A stretch of 20,768 nucleotides of DNA from Selenomonadales bacterium (GTDB lineage: Bacteria; Bacillota; Negativicutes; RGIG982), in the NCBI GenBank assembly GCA_017390595.1, contig JAFPBC010000142.1:1-20768 (forward strand). The letters run 5' to 3'. Of the stretch, positions 7,762-17,084 are shown in pieces. Both the position numbers and the translations under genes were made by a program. Numbering within the stretch: the stretch's first letter is position 1; every line of letters begins with the position of its first letter. The notes beneath the pieces were generated by a model. The model did not search any database, was not told where the DNA came from, and worked only from the letters and a program-made list of their open reading frames with translations.

Positions 7762-7789
7762 TTTTGGCAGGAAAAAGAAGATTTATAAG
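7762..7789 (+). promoter_or_regulatory. Weak promoter candidate before the DUF512 gene
   Basis: TTTTGG (7762-7767) and TATAAG (7784-7789) are separated by 16 bases. A better -35 match, TTGGCA (7764-7769), would leave only 14 bases. A promoter is expected here because a terminator lies just upstream, but these boxes are imperfect. Confidence 0.3.
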
Positions 7790-7813
7790 GAATGTAGATA
7801 AAGAGGTGAGCGT

Positions 7814-9139
7814 ATGTCGTATTACGGTGTAGTTGCCAAAGTAAAACCCAATAGTGTTGCCGATGATATCGGATTACAACCGGGAGACAAGATTTTAGCA
7901 GTCAATGATATGCCGTTGACGGATATCATTGATTTTAGCTTTGCTACGGCCGATGAAGAGATCGAGCTCTTGATCGAAACGGCAGATGGCGAGCAAGAAT
8001 TGATAGAATTTGATAAAGAATATGGTGAAGATATGGGTATCCTGTTCGAAAGTGCAGTATTCGACCGTATCTCCCGCTGCAAAAATCGATGTACGTTTTG
8101 TTTTATCGAACAAATGGCACCGAATATGCGTAAAAGCCTCTATGTAAAAGATGATGATTATCGCTTGTCGTTCATGAATGGCAATTTCATCACTTTGACG
8201 AACATGACAGAGGAAGATTATGCACGCATCTATCGTTTGCATCTGTCTCCGCTTTATGTATCTGTCCACACAACGAACGGACAGCTTCGCAGCGAGATGT
8301 TACGCAATCCCGATGCCGTACATATCAAAGAACAGCTGAAAGAGCTGGCAGAACATCAGATAGATATTCATGTACAGATCGTGCTTTGTCCCGATTACAA
8401 TGACAAAGAAGAGCTGGAAAAAACGCTTACCGACCTTTACGAGCTCAGAGACAATATCTTGTCCGTCGCGATCGTACCTGTCGGTTTAACAAAACATCGT
8501 GAAAGATGTCATCCCCTCAGAACATTTACTGCCGAGGAAGCAAAAGATGTCGTCAAGACGATCACTGCTTGGCAAGAAAAGGCACGCGCCGAGCTTGGCG
8601 AATCGTTCGTTCATATTTCGGATGAATTCTATCTGATGGCAGACGAACCGTTCCCGACGGCTGAGATCTATGACGGTTATCCGCAGATTGAAAACGGTAT
8701 CGGTCTGTCGCGTAGCTTTGTTGACGAATGGAACTACTATATCCATGAGGTCGCATCAGCTTCGTACGAAGAACCGACAACGCTTTTTGTCATTTGCGGA
8801 ACATCGGGCGAGAAAGTTTTACGCCCACTCTTTGATGCGGTAAATATCCCGAATCTTACGATCCGCTTGATCGCTGTAACAAATGAATTTTTCGGTGATA
8901 AAATTACTGTTACAGGCCTTTTGACAGGTACGGATATCGCCAACCGCTTACTCAAGGAAACAGATATCACACAAGGCAATGGACTCTTGATCCCTTGCAC
9001 TTGTCTCAAAGCAGAGGAAGATGTTTTCCTCGATGATACGACAGTAAGAGATCTGGAAACGAAATTAAACATGCCTGTCCGCGTATTCGACAGTGCTCAT
9101 GCACTTCAAGGATATCTCGGTAATTGGCAAATGAAATAA
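7814..9139 (+). CDS. PDZ-like/DUF512 radical SAM protein
   Basis: A 441-residue protein with three parts: an N-terminal PDZ-like domain (about 1-70, with [18 protein letters not shown]), a radical SAM segment with C89-x3-C93-x2-C96 (in [14 protein letters not shown]), and a C-terminal DUF512 domain. The order and length match a conserved family in Firmicutes, cyanobacteria and others, distantly related to NifB/MoaA-type Fe-S oxidoreductases. Radical SAM enzymes cleave S-adenosylmethionine at a [4Fe-4S] cluster; the reaction of this family is not established. GAGGTGA four bases before the ATG supports the start. It lies directly before der and plsY, an association common in Firmicutes, which hints at ribosome or envelope work but proves nothing. 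Confidence 0.9.
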   Translation: MSYYGVVAKVKPNSVADDIGLQPGDKILAVNDMPLTDIIDFSFATADEEIELLIETADGEQELIEFDKEYGEDMGILFESAVFDRISRCKNRCTFCFIEQMAPNMRKSLYVKDDDYRLSFMNGNFITLTNMTEEDYARIYRLHLSPLYVSVHTTNGQLRSEMLRNPDAVHIKEQLKELAEHQIDIHVQIVLCPDYNDKEELEKTLTDLYELRDNILSVAIVPVGLTKHRERCHPLRTFTAEEAKDVVKTITAWQEKARAELGESFVHISDEFYLMADEPFPTAEIYDGYPQIENGIGLSRSFVDEWNYYIHEVASASYEEPTTLFVICGTSGEKVLRPLFDAVNIPNLTIRLIAVTNEFFGDKITVTGLLTGTDIANRLLKETDITQGNGLLIPCTCLKAEEDVFLDDTTVRDLETKLNMPVRVFDSAHALQGYLGNWQMK

Positions 9140-9140
9140 A

Positions 9141-9147
9141 AAGGAGG
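9141..9147 (+). promoter_or_regulatory. Ribosome binding site setting the der start
   Basis: AAGGAGG lies eight bases before the ATG at 9156. An in-frame TTG at 9150 would sit only two bases after it, too close for normal initiation, so the ATG is preferred. Confidence 0.8.
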
Positions 9148-9155
9148 AATTGACG

Positions 9156-10481
9156 ATGAGTAAACCAATAGTAGCAATCGTAGGTCGCCCGAACGTTGGT
9201 AAATCGACTCTTTTCAATCAGATCGGCCAAAAACGTGTTTCGATCGTAGAAGACTTCCCGGGCGTTACGCGTGACCGTATCTATCTTGATGCAGAATGGC
9301 TTAATCGTGAATTCACAATGATCGATACGGGTGGTATCGAAACAGATACTGAAGATAAAATTTTGACAGCGATTCGTCATCAGGCGAAATTGGCTATGGA
9401 AGAAGCAGACGCTATCCTCTTCTTGGTAGACGGACGCGCAGGCGTTACGACTGCCGACGAAGAAGTTGCTACGATGCTTCGTCGCACGAAAAAACCTGTT
9501 ATTCTCGGCGTCAATAAGATCGACAATATCAACAATCATGAACTCGTATATGAGTTCTATAACCTTGGTCTCGGTGAACCGATCCCGATCTCGGCAGTCA
9601 ACTCGATGAACCTCGGTGACCTTCTTGACAAAATCATCGAAGTATTGCCCGAAGAATCGCACGTAGATGATGAAAAAGACGAGATCCGTATCGCACTTAT
9701 CGGTCGTCCGAATGTCGGTAAATCGTCGCTCGTAAATGCGATGCTCGGTGAAGACCGCGTTATCGTCAGCGATATCCCCGGTACGACTCGTGATGCGATT
9801 GATACGCACTTCATCAAAGACGGTATCACGTTCTCGCTTATCGATACAGCAGGTATGCGCCGTAAAGGTAAAATAGATCTTCCTGTTGAACGTTACAGCG
9901 TTATGCGTTCACTCCGTGCTGTTGACCGCAGTGATGTTGTGTTGATGGTAATCGATGCAACGAGCGGTGTAACGGAACAGGATAAAAAGATCGCAGGTTA
10001 CGCACACGAAGCAGGCAAGGCTGTTGTTATCGTCGTCAACAAATGGGACCTCATTGAAAAAGATGATAAAACGACACTTCGTTTTACCGAAGATATCCGC
10101 AAAGAGCTTATCTTCATGCAGTATGCTCCTGTCGTTTTCACATCAGCATTGACGAAACAGCGTGTACACCGTTTGACAGAGCTTATCCAATACGTTGCAG
10201 AACAGCATACGATGCGTGTACAGACAAGCGTATTGAACGAAGTTATTACAGACGCAGTAGATATCAATCCGCCGCCGTCTGTAAAAGGTCGTCGCCTCAA
10301 AATATTCTTTGCGACACAGCCTGATGTAAAACCGCCTACATTCATTTTGTTCGTCAACGATCCCGAGATCATGCATTTCTCGTACTTACGCTTTATAGAA
10401 AACCGTTTGCGTGAAAGCTTCGGCTTCGAAGGTACGCCGCTGAAATTGATCGTACGCGGACGTAAAGAAGAAATCGAATAA
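9156..10481 (+). CDS. der: Ribosome biogenesis GTPase Der (EngA)
   Basis: A 441-residue GTPase with the two tandem G domains unique to Der, then a KH-like C-terminal domain. Domain 1 has G-R-P-N-V-G-K-S (10-17), D-T-G-G (57-60) and N-K-I-D (120-123). Domain 2 has G-R-P-N-V-G-K-S (183-190), D-T-A-G (230-233) and N-K-W-D (295-298). Der is an essential factor in assembly of the 50S ribosomal subunit and acts in the cytoplasm. The start at ATG 9156 is chosen from AAGGAGG spacing. It follows the DUF512 gene by 16 bases and is followed by plsY after 11 bases, so all three should be one transcript. The assignment is secure. Confidence 0.97.
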   Translation: MSKPIVAIVGRPNVGKSTLFNQIGQKRVSIVEDFPGVTRDRIYLDAEWLNREFTMIDTGGIETDTEDKILTAIRHQAKLAMEEADAILFLVDGRAGVTTADEEVATMLRRTKKPVILGVNKIDNINNHELVYEFYNLGLGEPIPISAVNSMNLGDLLDKIIEVLPEESHVDDEKDEIRIALIGRPNVGKSSLVNAMLGEDRVIVSDIPGTTRDAIDTHFIKDGITFSLIDTAGMRRKGKIDLPVERYSVMRSLRAVDRSDVVLMVIDATSGVTEQDKKIAGYAHEAGKAVVIVVNKWDLIEKDDKTTLRFTEDIRKELIFMQYAPVVFTSALTKQRVHRLTELIQYVAEQHTMRVQTSVLNEVITDAVDINPPPSVKGRRLKIFFATQPDVKPPTFILFVNDPEIMHFSYLRFIENRLRESFGFEGTPLKLIVRGRKEEIE

Positions 10482-10492
10482 AAGGAGAGCAG

Positions 10493-11095
10493 ATGATGGA
10501 TATGACTTTGCTTTTACTGATCGTGGTCAGTTATCTCATCGGCTCGATTCCGAGCGGCTTAATTCTCGGAAAACAGATTTGGAATACAGATTTAAGAGAA
10601 CACGGTAGCCATAATATCGGTGCAACGAATGCTTTCCGCACGCTTGGCAAAAATGCCGCACTCCTTATTTTCGCTTGCGATGCGATCAAAGGTGCGTTCG
10701 GCGTATGGCTCGGCGGATATTTGCTCGGTACACCGCTTGCACTCGTTATCGGCGGGATCTGCGCGATCATCGGACATAACTGGCCGATTTTCCTCGGATT
10801 CAAAGGCGGTCGTGGTGTTGCAACAGGTCTCGGTGTTATCGCTATGCTCGTACCGACGATCACGCTTATCGTATTCGCTACGTGGGCGCTCATCGTCTAT
10901 GTAACGCGATATGTTTCACTCGGTTCTGTCGTTGCAGCTGCTTGTGTACCCGTTTGGATGGTCGTGTTCGGAGAACAAACGGAGATCATCATATTCGGTG
11001 TTATTGCCGCGCTCTTCGTCATCATCCGTCACAGACCGAATATCGTTCGTCTTTTAAACGGTACAGAATCGAAAATTAAATCAGGTAAAAAATAA
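10493..11095 (+). CDS. plsY: Glycerol-3-phosphate acyltransferase PlsY
   Basis: A 200-residue integral membrane protein with about five hydrophobic segments (roughly 3-25, 55-77, 81-100, 112-137, 142-160, with a further one near 164-179). PlsY transfers an acyl group from acyl-phosphate to glycerol-3-phosphate, the first step of phospholipid synthesis. Its three conserved loops are visible: S-Y-L-I-G-S-I-P-S-G (13-22), G-S-H-N-I-G-A-T-N (38-46) and G-H-N-W-P-I-F-L-G-F-K-G-G-R-G-V-A (94-110). ATG at 10493 or at 10496 are both possible; AAGGAG ends five or eight bases upstream respectively. In many relatives gpsA follows plsY, but here a terminator does. Firm assignment. Confidence 0.96.
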   Translation: MMDMTLLLLIVVSYLIGSIPSGLILGKQIWNTDLREHGSHNIGATNAFRTLGKNAALLIFACDAIKGAFGVWLGGYLLGTPLALVIGGICAIIGHNWPIFLGFKGGRGVATGLGVIAMLVPTITLIVFATWALIVYVTRYVSLGSVVAAACVPVWMVVFGEQTEIIIFGVIAALFVIIRHRPNIVRLLNGTESKIKSGKK

Positions 11096-11099
11096 TCAT

Positions 11100-11143
11100 A
11101 GAAAAGAATGGTATGGTATCCATACTGTTCTTTTCTTTCTTCT
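11100..11143 (+). terminator. Long hairpin terminator after plsY
   Basis: AGAAAAGAA (11100-11108) pairs with TTCTTTTCT (11128-11136). After two G-T wobbles the stem continues with GTATGG (11111-11116) and CCATAC (11120-11125) around a TAT loop. This gives a nearly unbroken 17-bp stem, followed by TTCTTCT. An A-rich run before the stem means it could also work on the opposite strand. Confidence 0.8.
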
Positions 11144-11156
11144 AATCGGCAGTCTT

Positions 11157-11183
11157 TTGTCGATGGATTTTTTATGATATGAT
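11157..11183 (+). promoter_or_regulatory. Extended -10 promoter for the topB unit
   Basis: TG at 11175-11176, one base, then TATGAT (11178-11183) form an extended -10 element. TTGTCG (11157-11162) is a possible -35 at 15 bases; TTTTGT (11155-11160) gives the ideal 17 bases but a poorer match. It lies between the plsY terminator and the topB start, with a predicted start near 11190. Confidence 0.5.
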
Positions 11184-11210
11184 GAAAGGTAATAGAAAAG
11201 AGGAAATATT

Positions 11211-13340
11211 GTGCGCTTATACATTGCCGAAAAACCAAGTATGGGACGCGAGATAGCCAAATGTCTGCCCACTCCGCACAGATCAAAAGACGGATATATC
11301 GAAACGGGCGGCGGTATTGTAACGTGGGGCTTCGGTCACATTCTGCGCCAAGCAGAACCGAACGAATACGATGAAAAATATCGCAGATGGGATATGGCTG
11401 ACTTACCGATCATTCCAAAAGATTGGAAGATGCTCGTCATCGACTCATGCGAAAAACAATTTCATATCGTAAAAAATCTCATCGAACAAGCCGATGAACT
11501 CATCCATGCAGGCGACCCCGACCGCGAAGGACAGCTTCTTGTCGACGAGATATTCGATTATCTCGATGTCAAAGACAAACCGATAAAAAGGCTTCTCCTC
11601 AACGCGCTCGATACAGTCAGCATCCAGACCGCGCTCAATGATCTGAAAGAAAATCGAGATTTCCTGCGTCTCAAACAGTCTGCACTCGGTCGTGCGCGTG
11701 CCGATTGGCTGATTGGTATGAATCTGTCTCGCGCTTATACGATCGCTGCCAGACGAATGGGACATCAGGTAACGCTTCCTATCGGACGTGTCAAAACGCC
11801 GACACTCGCACTCGTAGTACGACGCGAAAATGAGATCAAAAACTTCGTTCCCGTAGATTACTATATCTTAAAAGCCGATTTTGCTTTTAACGGTGAGGTA
11901 TTCACAACCCAATGGAAACCTGCCGATACACAAAAAGGTCTTGATAGCGAAGATCGTCTGGTCGATCTCGATACGGCACACGAAATATTAGCTCGTATCA
12001 CAGAAGACCGTGAACCCGAGATTCCCGGTATCGTAACAAAATGCGAACGTTCGCTCAAAAAAGAGCAGCAACGATTACCGTACTCTTTGTCTGCACTTCA
12101 GATAGAAGCAGGCAAACGGTTCAAATACGATCCGCAGCTTGTCTTGGATACGGCACAAAAGCTGTACGAAAAGAAACTGACGTCGTATCCTCGTTCCGAT
12201 TGTGATTATCTGCCCGAAAACCAACGAGATGCCGCTAAGATCATCGCACGCAATTTATTGCAATGCGGTGATGAAAAACTGGCCGAATGGAGCCAAAATG
12301 CAGACCTCACCATCACAAGTCGTGCATGGAACGATAAGAAGATCACGGCACATCATGCGATCATACCGACGCAAGAGCGATGCAATATCGCCTCGCTCAG
12401 CGATGTTGAGCGTAATATCTACTTCTTGATAGCGCAAGCCTATCTGGCACAATTCTATCCGATACACACATACCAGCAGACCAAACTGGAAGTGCTCTAT
12501 CGCGATGAATGTTTTACGGCAAGCGGACGCATCATCAAACAACTCGGTTGGAAAGCGCTCTACACCTCCGATAAATCGGAGAAAAAAGAAGAAACGGCCG
12601 TTCTTCCGCCTGTTTCCAAAGATTCTAAGGTCGATTTTTGTTCTGCCAAGCTCGATAAAAAAACGACCCGTCCACCGACACGTTTCACCGCAGCAACACT
12701 TCTTGCCGCAATGAAAGAGATACATCGTTACGTAAAAAACCAAGACCTCAAAAAGAAATTGAAAGACGTCTGCGGTATCGGGACAGAAGCGACACGTGCA
12801 ACGATGATAAACGAGCTGTTGACACGCGGATTCTTAAAAGAAGAGAAGAAGTTCCTCATCCCAACGCCGAATGCATATCTGTTGATAGAAGCACTGCCTG
12901 ATGAGATCACATATCCCGATGCGACTGCTATCTGGGAAAATGCACTTCATTCGATGAAAGAAGGCAAGTCTGACCTTGATTCTTTCTTGGATACACAGAT
13001 CAAATTCATGACAGAGATATGCCAAAAAGCAGAGACAGCCAAGCTGCCTACAAGCGAAGATACATACCGATGTCCGCAATGCAAAAAGGGCATTTTAAAG
13101 AAAAGAAGTGGTAGAAACGGCGATTTTTGGGGATGCTCTCGTTATCCGTCTTGTAACTTAACGCTTGACGATGATGGGGGTAAACCGAAAAAAACAGGAT
13201 TCTTGTGCAAACAATGCAAACAAGGTATCCTTCGTCTTATCCGCGGCAAAAACGGCTCGTTCTGGGGATGCAGTAATTATCCGTCCTGTACCGCAACCTA
13301 TAACGATGAAAATGGACGTCCTGTATTATCACGATATTAA
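11211..13340 (+). CDS. topB: DNA topoisomerase III (type IA)
   Basis: A 709-residue type IA topoisomerase, which passes single strands through transient nicks to resolve DNA intermediates. The TOPRIM domain has I-A-E-K-P-S (5-10, E7) and H-A-G-D-P-D-R-E-G-Q (99-108, D102/D104). The catalytic tyrosine is Y326 in T-S-Y-P-R-S-D, close to Y328 of E. coli TopB. The C-terminus carries two four-cysteine zinc ribbons (C621/C624/C642/C648 and C666/C669/C687/C693), both with W-G-C-S-x-Y-P-x-C, which makes it longer than E. coli TopB. The start is GTG, with AAGAGG seven bases upstream. It opens a unit with its own promoter, followed by the helicase gene after 20 bases. TopB homologues also occur on conjugative elements, but no mobility gene is near. 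Confidence 0.94.
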   Translation: MRLYIAEKPSMGREIAKCLPTPHRSKDGYIETGGGIVTWGFGHILRQAEPNEYDEKYRRWDMADLPIIPKDWKMLVIDSCEKQFHIVKNLIEQADELIHAGDPDREGQLLVDEIFDYLDVKDKPIKRLLLNALDTVSIQTALNDLKENRDFLRLKQSALGRARADWLIGMNLSRAYTIAARRMGHQVTLPIGRVKTPTLALVVRRENEIKNFVPVDYYILKADFAFNGEVFTTQWKPADTQKGLDSEDRLVDLDTAHEILARITEDREPEIPGIVTKCERSLKKEQQRLPYSLSALQIEAGKRFKYDPQLVLDTAQKLYEKKLTSYPRSDCDYLPENQRDAAKIIARNLLQCGDEKLAEWSQNADLTITSRAWNDKKITAHHAIIPTQERCNIASLSDVERNIYFLIAQAYLAQFYPIHTYQQTKLEVLYRDECFTASGRIIKQLGWKALYTSDKSEKKEETAVLPPVSKDSKVDFCSAKLDKKTTRPPTRFTAATLLAAMKEIHRYVKNQDLKKKLKDVCGIGTEATRATMINELLTRGFLKEEKKFLIPTPNAYLLIEALPDEITYPDATAIWENALHSMKEGKSDLDSFLDTQIKFMTEICQKAETAKLPTSEDTYRCPQCKKGILKKRSGRNGDFWGCSRYPSCNLTLDDDGGKPKKTGFLCKQCKQGILRLIRGKNGSFWGCSNYPSCTATYNDENGRPVLSRY

Positions 13341-13360
13341 CCAATACAAGGAGAATATAT

Positions 13361-14503
13361 ATGACATTTCAACAATTAGGCATAGCATCCGATCTGATCG
13401 ATGCATTAAAAACAAAAAACATTACCGAACCGACACAGATCCAAAAAGATCTGATCCCGCTTATTAAAGAAGGAAAAAACGCAGTCGGTTGTTCGGCAAC
13501 AGGTACAGGCAAGACGTTATCGTACCTTCTTCCAATCATGGAAAAGGTCGATCCGGAAGAAGCTGCAGCACAAGTCGTCATCCTTGCACCGACGAATGAG
13601 CTTGTCATGCAGATACAACGTGAAGCGGAAGCTCTTGCTGCCGCATCGGGTCGTTCGATCCGCACAATGGGCATCGCAGGCAGTGCCAATATCGCGCGTC
13701 AAATAGACCGCCTCAAAACTAAGCCGCATATCATCGTCGCGTCTCCCGGCAGATTGTTCGAGCTTCTCGGCAAACGAAAAGTATCTGTTTTCCAAGTAAA
13801 AACGCTCGTCCTTGACGAAGTAGACCGCCTTCTTGACGATCAGCTTCTTCCATCTGTCGAAAAAATACTCAAAGCCGTCCCCAAACAACGTCAGATGATA
13901 TTTGTTTCGGCAACCATTACAGACGGTACCCGCAAAAAAGTTGCTAAACTGTGCCCCGATATTACTGAAAAAACAGTTGCTTCTACGGCTGTATTGAAAC
14001 AGCAGATCAGCCATTCGTACATCGTAGTAGACCATCGCCGTCGCCTTGAATGTGTACGCAAACTGTACCATGCACTCGAACTCAAACGAACGATCTTGTT
14101 CGTAAATCGCAGTTACGATATCCCGATGATCGTAGAAAAGCTCAATCATCATAAGATCAAAACAACAGGTCTTTATCGTGAAATGATGGCAGCCGACCGC
14201 AAAAAAGCCTTGGCTGACTTCGCACGCGGCACAGCACATATCTTAGTCGCAACAGACGTTGCGGCACGCGGACTTGATATTCAAGATGTAGATTGCATTA
14301 TCAACTTGTATCCGCCCGAAAACGAAAAAGTATATCTCCATCGCGCAGGCAGAACAGCACGCGCAGGCGGAGAAGGAAGAATGATCTTACTCGTTACCGA
14401 TCGCGACCGCGACTTGGTCGCATCTTATGAACGTAAACTTCCGATCACATTGACGAAAGCACTCGTAGCAAACGGAAAATGGATCGAAAAACAACCAAAA
14501 TGA
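13361..14503 (+). CDS. DEAD-box-family RNA helicase with DEVD motif II
   Basis: A 380-residue two-domain helicase core with almost no C-terminal extension. Motifs in order: Q motif around F3-Q27 (G-I-A-S...P-T-Q-I-Q), motif I A-T-G-T-G-K-T (46-52), Ia P-T-N-E-L (77-81), Ib S-P-G-R-L (128-132), II D-E-V-D (152-155), III S-A-T (183-185), V T-D-V-A-A-R-G-L-D-I (298-307) and VI H-R-A-G-R-T-A-R (327-334). Motif II replaces the alanine of DEAD with valine; the catalytic D and E are kept, so ATP hydrolysis should still be possible. Such helicases unwind RNA in ribosome assembly or decay. AAGGAG lies seven bases before the ATG. Its length and lack of a tail recall YfmL/CshC-type proteins, but I cannot assign a subgroup. 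Confidence 0.9.
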   Translation: MTFQQLGIASDLIDALKTKNITEPTQIQKDLIPLIKEGKNAVGCSATGTGKTLSYLLPIMEKVDPEEAAAQVVILAPTNELVMQIQREAEALAAASGRSIRTMGIAGSANIARQIDRLKTKPHIIVASPGRLFELLGKRKVSVFQVKTLVLDEVDRLLDDQLLPSVEKILKAVPKQRQMIFVSATITDGTRKKVAKLCPDITEKTVASTAVLKQQISHSYIVVDHRRRLECVRKLYHALELKRTILFVNRSYDIPMIVEKLNHHKIKTTGLYREMMAADRKKALADFARGTAHILVATDVAARGLDIQDVDCIINLYPPENEKVYLHRAGRTARAGGEGRMILLVTDRDRDLVASYERKLPITLTKALVANGKWIEKQPK

Positions 14504-14527
14504 TACTAAGAAAAGAGGGGATATCCT

Positions 14528-16261
14528 TTGTCCTGGAAAATAAAAGATTCCTATAAAAAGAAACTGGCAGAAGAGACAGGTGCTGTCATCATGCCGCCGG
14601 GTAAAAAAAGATATCGCTTCGGACTCGTTTATCCCAACGACTACTATATCGGGATGTCGAATCTCGGTTTTCAGATCATATATCGCCTCATCAACGAACG
14701 AGCAAACTTCACTTGCGAACGTGCCTTTCTTCCCGACCGTCAAACAGAAGCCGAATATATCCGTTCCAAAACACCACTTTTGACGATGGAAAACCAACGA
14801 CCGCTCTACGATATGGACATCATCGGATTCGCTATTTCATTCGAAATGGATTATTTCAACTTCTTGCATTGTCTTCGTTTGGCAAAAGTACCGCTCAAAG
14901 CAACGGACCGTACGGAAATGGATCCGCTTATCATCATCGGAGGCCCTTGCGCGACGTTCAATCCCGAACCACTCGCGATCTTTGCCGATGTATTCGTTAT
15001 CGGAGAAGGGGAGAATACCGTCTCCAATATACTGACAGTATATGAACAGAAAAAAGAAGAAAAATGCACCAAAGAAGAAATATTGAGAGCTCTCGCCGAA
15101 CTCGACGGTGTATATGTACCGCAATTCTATGAGCCGAAATACTGCGAAGATAGTACGCTCGCAGAAATAACGCCTATCGACTCGGTACCTGCCAAGATCA
15201 CCCGACAATGGGTAAAGGAGCTTAACGATACACACGGAGAGACGGTCATTATGACACCCGATACCGAATTCGGTAAGCTGTATCTCATCGAGATCGCTCG
15301 CGGTTGCGGTCGTCATTGCCGATTCTGCATGGCAGGATACTGTTTCCGCAATCCGCGTGTACGTTCGTTGGCCGCAATAAAAGAAAGTGTCCTTCGAGCC
15401 AAACCGCACATGAATAAAGTCGGACTGATGGGTGCGGCAATATCGGACTATCCCTGGATAGACGAACTATCTGCATTTATCCGCGAGCAAGATATGACCT
15501 TGTCCGTCGCATCTCTGCGTGCCGATTCTTTGACAGACGGTCTTGCAACGGCCCTTGCCGACAGCGGACAGAAGACGATCACACTTGCCCCCGAAGCTGC
15601 TACCGAACCGCTTCGTCAAGTCATCAACAAGGGTATCACCGAAGAAGACTTATACAACGCAACGAAACTTGCCATAGAAAAAGGCATCAAAAACGTCAAA
15701 CTATATATCATGATCGGACTTCCGTACGAAACGGACGAAGATATTGATGCCATCATTGCACTTGCCAAAAATCTGCAAATCTATATGCATAAACATGGCA
15801 GCAAAGGGACATTATCGCTCAGCGTGAATCCGTTCATCCCCAAACCATTCACACCATTCCAATGGCTTCCTATGGCAGACAAAAAATCAGTCGAGCAGAA
15901 GTTAAAACATCTGCAAAAATCACTTCAATCCGAGAAAAAGATACAAGTACTTATCGAGTCGCCAAAAGAAGCCTATGTACAAGGTATCCTTGCACGCGGT
16001 GATCGTCGTCTTGGTGAAGTACTCTTGTCTGCAACGGAAGCGGGCGGAGCCAAAGCCTTTATGCGTGCTTTAAAATCTGCCGGTCTCAAGGATGAATTTT
16101 ATCTCTATCGCTTACGCGAAAAAGAAGAAATGTTCCCATGGTCGCATTTGGATATGAAAGTAACGACCGAGTATCTTTGGCGTGAATTGGAGCAAGCGAA
16201 AGAACGTTTGCATACACTTCGATGTTTTGACGGTTGTAAGAGGTGCGGTGTATGTCAATAA
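14528..16261 (+). CDS. B12-binding-type radical SAM protein (COG1032 group)
   Basis: A 577-residue protein. The N-terminal part (about 28-170, with L-V-Y-P-N-D-Y-Y-I-G-M-S-N-L-G and I-I-I-G-G-P) looks like the Rossmann-type domain of B12-binding radical SAM proteins, but I see no D-x-H-x-x-G cobalamin motif. The radical SAM core has C260-x3-C264-x2-C267 (in A-R-G-C-G-R-H-C-R-F-C). The last twelve residues hold a second cysteine group, C566, C570, C573 and C576, which may bind another cluster. The reaction is unknown. The start is TTG at 14528, with AGAGGGG seven bases upstream; no better ATG is near. It follows the helicase by 24 bases and overlaps pgeF by ten bases, so it is part of the topB unit. 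Confidence 0.86.
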   Translation: MSWKIKDSYKKKLAEETGAVIMPPGKKRYRFGLVYPNDYYIGMSNLGFQIIYRLINERANFTCERAFLPDRQTEAEYIRSKTPLLTMENQRPLYDMDIIGFAISFEMDYFNFLHCLRLAKVPLKATDRTEMDPLIIIGGPCATFNPEPLAIFADVFVIGEGENTVSNILTVYEQKKEEKCTKEEILRALAELDGVYVPQFYEPKYCEDSTLAEITPIDSVPAKITRQWVKELNDTHGETVIMTPDTEFGKLYLIEIARGCGRHCRFCMAGYCFRNPRVRSLAAIKESVLRAKPHMNKVGLMGAAISDYPWIDELSAFIREQDMTLSVASLRADSLTDGLATALADSGQKTITLAPEAATEPLRQVINKGITEEDLYNATKLAIEKGIKNVKLYIMIGLPYETDEDIDAIIALAKNLQIYMHKHGSKGTLSLSVNPFIPKPFTPFQWLPMADKKSVEQKLKHLQKSLQSEKKIQVLIESPKEAYVQGILARGDRRLGEVLLSATEAGGAKAFMRALKSAGLKDEFYLYRLREKEEMFPWSHLDMKVTTEYLWRELEQAKERLHTLRCFDGCKRCGVCQ

Positions 16262-17076
16262 ACGATACTTACATCACGCGTTATTCCCCAAACGGGATAT
16301 GGTACGGCCAATTTACGCATTTTCCCGATTTTGTAACGCAGGCCGTTTCGACACGCTTCGGAGGATACAGTCAAAATAACGATTTAAATTTAGCACTTCA
16401 CACAGGCGATAATACCGAGCATGTTATCAAAAACAGAACGAAATTCTGCCATGCTGTCGGATCGTCTATCGAGCATATCGTTACGCCACAGCAAGTACAC
16501 GGTGAACGGATCGTCTACGTTACCGAAGCAGATCGTGGACGTGGTGCATGGAACTACGCTGATGCGATCTCTGATTGTGACGCACTGATAACCGATCGTC
16601 CAAATGTCGCACTATTCTTATGTTTTGCTGATTGTGTGCCCGTTCTTTTTGTCGATCCCGTCAATCATGCCATCGGTCTCAGCCATGCAGGTTGGAAAGG
16701 TACTGCGAAGAAGATAGGACAGAAGACACTTCTTCAGATGCAAAAACGTTTCGGCACAAAACCGAAAAATTGTCTCGTAGGCATCGCACCGTCGATCGGC
16801 GCGTGTTGTTATGAAGTAGATGACTATGTCGCTGACGAATTCCGCAAAGAATATTCTTCGCTCGATACGATTCTAATGCCAAGTACCGAAGAAGGTAAAT
16901 ATCATCTCGACCTGTGGCAGGCTAATCAACTGCAGCTTGAAGAGATCGGTGTTCCGTCAGACAATATCGCAATAGCTGATATCTGTACAGCTTGTAATGC
17001 CAAAATTCTTTTCTCTTATCGTGCCGAACAAGGTAAAACAGGAAGGATCGCCGCACTACTCGCTATCAAAGAATAA
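16252..17076 (+). CDS. pgeF: PgeF/YfiH/YlmD family protein (multicopper-oxidase-like fold)
   Basis: A 274-residue member of the family once called polyphenol oxidase or laccase-domain proteins. Studied members have been reported to phosphorolyse or deaminate purine nucleosides, and E. coli PgeF to correct misincorporated amino acids in peptidoglycan precursors. The zinc site is intact: H83 in Q-Q-V-H-G, C128 in C-F-A-D-C and H145 in L-S-H-A-G-W. The G-I-A-P-S-I-G-x-C-C-Y-E-V segment is also typical. The start at ATG 16252 is preferred over GTG 16243, because AGAGGTG (16240-16246) is the likely ribosome binding site and covers that GTG. It overlaps the radical SAM gene by ten bases, suggesting translational coupling. 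Which of the reported activities applies here cannot be told. Confidence 0.92.
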   Translation: MSINDTYITRYSPNGIWYGQFTHFPDFVTQAVSTRFGGYSQNNDLNLALHTGDNTEHVIKNRTKFCHAVGSSIEHIVTPQQVHGERIVYVTEADRGRGAWNYADAISDCDALITDRPNVALFLCFADCVPVLFVDPVNHAIGLSHAGWKGTAKKIGQKTLLQMQKRFGTKPKNCLVGIAPSIGACCYEVDDYVADEFRKEYSSLDTILMPSTEEGKYHLDLWQANQLQLEEIGVPSDNIAIADICTACNAKILFSYRAEQGKTGRIAALLAIKE

Positions 17077-17084
17077 AGAAAAAT

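Noticed and set aside
11211..13340. topB as a sign of an integrated conjugative element
   Set aside because: No integrase, relaxase, partition, single-strand binding gene or repeat boundary is nearby, and base composition does not visibly change.
16243..16251. GTG at 16243 as the pgeF start
   Set aside because: It lies within the AGAGGTG ribosome binding site of the ATG at 16252, so it could not be served by that site.
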